Assembly: GCA_023818745.1 (NCBI GenBank)
Contig: JAMWBY010000019.1
Span: forward strand, 1-17,022
Origin: Candidatus Omnitrophota bacterium
GTDB lineage: Bacteria; Ratteibacteria; UBA8468; B48-G9; JAFGKM01
Length of the DNA stretch: 17,022 nucleotides
Direction: 5' to 3'
The notes below the pieces were generated by a model. That model worked only from the letters and a program-made list of their open reading frames with translations, was not told the DNA's origin and ran no database searches. A program made the translations under genes and the position numbers. Positions within the stretch are counted from its first letter, which is position 1, and each line of letters begins with the position of its first letter. Positions 15,405 through 17,022 of the stretch are shown here, in pieces.

Positions 15405-16016
15405 TTATTCACCTTTTAATTTTTTTATAAATTTTTCTGCTATTTCTTTCCTTTCAGGATACTTTTCCCTAATTTTTTCCCATTCTTTTATTGCTTTTTC
15501 TATTTCGTTTGTTCTCATAAATACAATCGCTTTTAAATTTTCAATATAAAAAGGATGTTCATATTTTTCTGCTATTTCTAAATATTGAAGAGCATCATTA
15601 TATTTTTTTTCATTGTAATAAAACCATGCAAGTTCCCAGTATAATCTGTAATCATATGGATTGTTTTTAATTCCTTCCTTCATAAATTCAACTGCAAAAT
15701 TTTTAATCAATTCTTTTTTCTTACCTTGATATTTTGGAGCAATGCCATTTATAAGAAACCAACCACCTAATACATAAGCATTTATATCATTAGGCAAAAT
15801 TCTTGTTATCAAATAAAAAACAGGAAAGATTTTATTATATTCTCCAGTATGCCAGTAGTTATCAGCAGTAAGATAAAGTAAATCTACCTGTGATTCAGTT
15901 AATTTCGGATAATTAAATAAATCAATAATTAATTGCTGTTTTAAATTTATATCCACATTATCTTCACAGAATAAAAGATTTAAAAAGACAAACAGAATAA
16001 GTATAATTTTTTTCAT
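15405..16016 (-). CDS. Exported TPR-type helical-repeat protein inside the trp operon
   Basis: 203 residues. The N-terminus is a typical signal sequence (KK then 'IILILFVFLNLLFC', residues 2-17) with a likely cleavage site near 17-20. C17 is preceded by Phe, so a lipoprotein box is doubtful. The C-terminal half contains TPR-like helix pairs: 'LYWELAWFYYNEKKYNDALQ' (125-144), 'YIENLKAIVFMRTNEIEKAI' (157-176) and a capping helix. No enzyme motif is visible. The ATG overlaps the trpD stop by 4 bp, and trpC starts 2 bp after its end, so it is translationally embedded in the operon. TPR proteins mediate protein-protein contacts, and an exported one has no obvious role in cytoplasmic tryptophan synthesis. 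The function is unknown. Confidence 0.82.
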   Translation of the reverse strand: MKKIILILFVFLNLLFCEDNVDINLKQQLIIDLFNYPKLTESQVDLLYLTADNYWHTGEYNKIFPVFYLITRILPNDINAYVLGGWFLINGIAPKYQGKKKELIKNFAVEFMKEGIKNNPYDYRLYWELAWFYYNEKKYNDALQYLEIAEKYEHPFYIENLKAIVFMRTNEIEKAIKEWEKIREKYPERKEIAEKFIKKLKGE

Positions 16017-17017
16017 TTGTTTAAAAATTCAACTATTTTATTAAATTTTTTATAAGGTATACCATTTTCTAATGTTTCTTCACATAATTTTATTCCTTCT
16101 TCTATTTTTTTAACAATCCCACAAGTTTTAAGAAGAAAAGATGTATTTAAAGATACAATATCTCTTTTAGGACCTTTTTCTTTGCCTTTCAGTATATCAA
16201 TTAATATTTTAGCATTTTCTTTTAAATTCCCTCCTTTTATATCATCAAGTTTACATCTTTTTATTCCAAAGTCCTCTGGATAAATTTCAAATTCTTTAAT
16301 TTCTCTGTCAATCTCAACTATATATGTTTTTCCAGTAAGAGTTATCTCATCAAGTCCATCTTCAGAATGAAAAACATATCCTTTTATACCAAGATTTTTG
16401 AAAACAGATGGAATAATTTTTAAAAGAAAATAATCATTAACTCCCATAATTTGATAATTAGCCAAAGCAGGATTACATAATGGTCCTATAATATTAAAAA
16501 TTGTTCTAAATCCAAGTTCTTTTCTTATCTCTGCTACATTTTTCATTGCCTTGTGGTATATAGGAGCAAATAAAAAAGCAAAATTAAATTTTTCAAGAAT
16601 TTTTTTTGTTTTTTCAGGTTCAACATCTATTTTATATCCAAGGTGTTCTAAAACATCTGCACTGCCACACAAACTTGTAATAGACCTATTGCCATGTTTT
16701 GCTATTGTAAGACCTAAACAAGAGGCAATTATTGCACAAGTAGTAGAAATATTAAATGTTCCAGAATAATCGCCTCCTGTGCCACAAGTATCACCTATTT
16801 TTTTCTTGTTTACTTTTATTTTTAACATTTTGTCTCGTAATAACTTTACTGCTCCTGTTATTTCATCTGAATTTTCTTTTTTAACTTTTAATAATGTTAA
16901 AAATGCAGATGTCTTTACAGGGGAAATTTTTCCTTCCATGATATTTTTAAAAACATTATATGTCTCTTCTATTGTTAAATTTTTACCTTCAAGAAGTTTA
17001 TTTAATATTTTTTCCAT
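16013..17017 (-). CDS. trpD: Anthranilate phosphoribosyltransferase
   Basis: 334 residues, the usual length of monofunctional TrpD, which transfers phosphoribosyl from PRPP to anthranilate. The PRPP site is clear: 'DTCGTGGD' (76-83), 'NIST' (89-92), 'KHGNRS' (107-112) and the metal-binding 'GLDEIT' (221-226, D223/E224). The anthranilate channel motif 'FRTIFNIIGPLCNP' (170-183) is present. It starts at the ATG at 17017, with only five bases of sequence upstream, so no ribosome site or leader can be judged. The N-terminus 'KLLEGKNLTIEETYNVF' aligns with other TrpD proteins, so the gene appears complete. There is no TrpG fusion; trpE/trpG, if present, lie beyond the window. It overlaps the TPR gene by 4 bp. 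Confidence 0.96.
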   Translation of the reverse strand: MEKILNKLLEGKNLTIEETYNVFKNIMEGKISPVKTSAFLTLLKVKKENSDEITGAVKLLRDKMLKIKVNKKKIGDTCGTGGDYSGTFNISTTCAIIASCLGLTIAKHGNRSITSLCGSADVLEHLGYKIDVEPEKTKKILEKFNFAFLFAPIYHKAMKNVAEIRKELGFRTIFNIIGPLCNPALANYQIMGVNDYFLLKIIPSVFKNLGIKGYVFHSEDGLDEITLTGKTYIVEIDREIKEFEIYPEDFGIKRCKLDDIKGGNLKENAKILIDILKGKEKGPKRDIVSLNTSFLLKTCGIVKKIEEGIKLCEETLENGIPYKKFNKIVEFLNK

Positions 17018-17022
17018 TTTTT

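Noticed and set aside
15966..16016. Lipoprotein signal in the TPR protein
   Set aside because: The residue before C17 is Phe, which does not fit a lipobox; a normal signal peptide is more likely.
17018..17022. Tryptophan attenuator or leader before trpD
   Set aside because: Only five bases are available upstream, so nothing can be judged.

Overview
The window is strongly AT-rich bacterial DNA. Most starts that can be judged are ATG, several behind good AGGAGG-type ribosome sites, with at least one convincing TTG start. Genes are tightly packed, often with 4-bp ATGA overlaps, and the proteins are rich in Lys, Glu and Ile. There are no rRNA, tRNA, CRISPR or insertion-sequence features. The gene content (Gfo/Idh/MocA dehydrogenases, sugar isomerase-like TIM barrels, an ADP-ribosylglycohydrolase-fold protein, amidohydrolases, a complete-looking trp run) suggests a free-living heterotroph from an under-sampled, low-GC lineage. 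I cannot name the phylum from the sequence alone.

The plus-strand half (about 1-8527) opens with two adjacent amidohydrolase-family genes. The first is cut by the window edge and looks catalytically degenerate. A MarC-family membrane protein follows (1433-2008). Next comes a compact carbohydrate-type cluster (2105-6345): a xylose-isomerase-like epimerase/isomerase, two different Gfo/Idh/MocA oxidoreductases and an ADP-ribosylglycohydrolase-family protein with an N-terminal extension. It is preceded by a TTGACA box and an inverted repeat, and probably forms one transcription unit acting on an unidentified sugar, cyclitol or glycoside. A 347-bp spacer (6346-6692) holds a good extended -10 promoter and a decayed-looking reading frame. 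A nitroreductase and an NCS2-type purine permease follow.

The minus-strand half (8535-17017) is read right to left. It is a tryptophan operon: trpD, an exported TPR-type protein, trpC, trpB2, trpF, trpB and trpA. After a 98-103 bp spacer with its own promoter candidate come a membrane-anchored coiled-coil protein and homoserine dehydrogenase (hom). Compared with the common order D-C-F-B-A, two genes are inserted: the TPR protein between D and C, and a second-type tryptophan synthase beta chain (TrpB2) between C and F. trpE and trpG would be expected upstream of 17022, outside the window. The two halves converge at 8528-8534 with only 7 bp between them.

Most genes are recognisable families. 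The least explained parts are the cell-envelope-type proteins embedded in amino-acid biosynthesis units, the double trpB arrangement, the isomerase/dehydrogenase/ARH-fold cluster and the paired intact and degenerate amidohydrolases.
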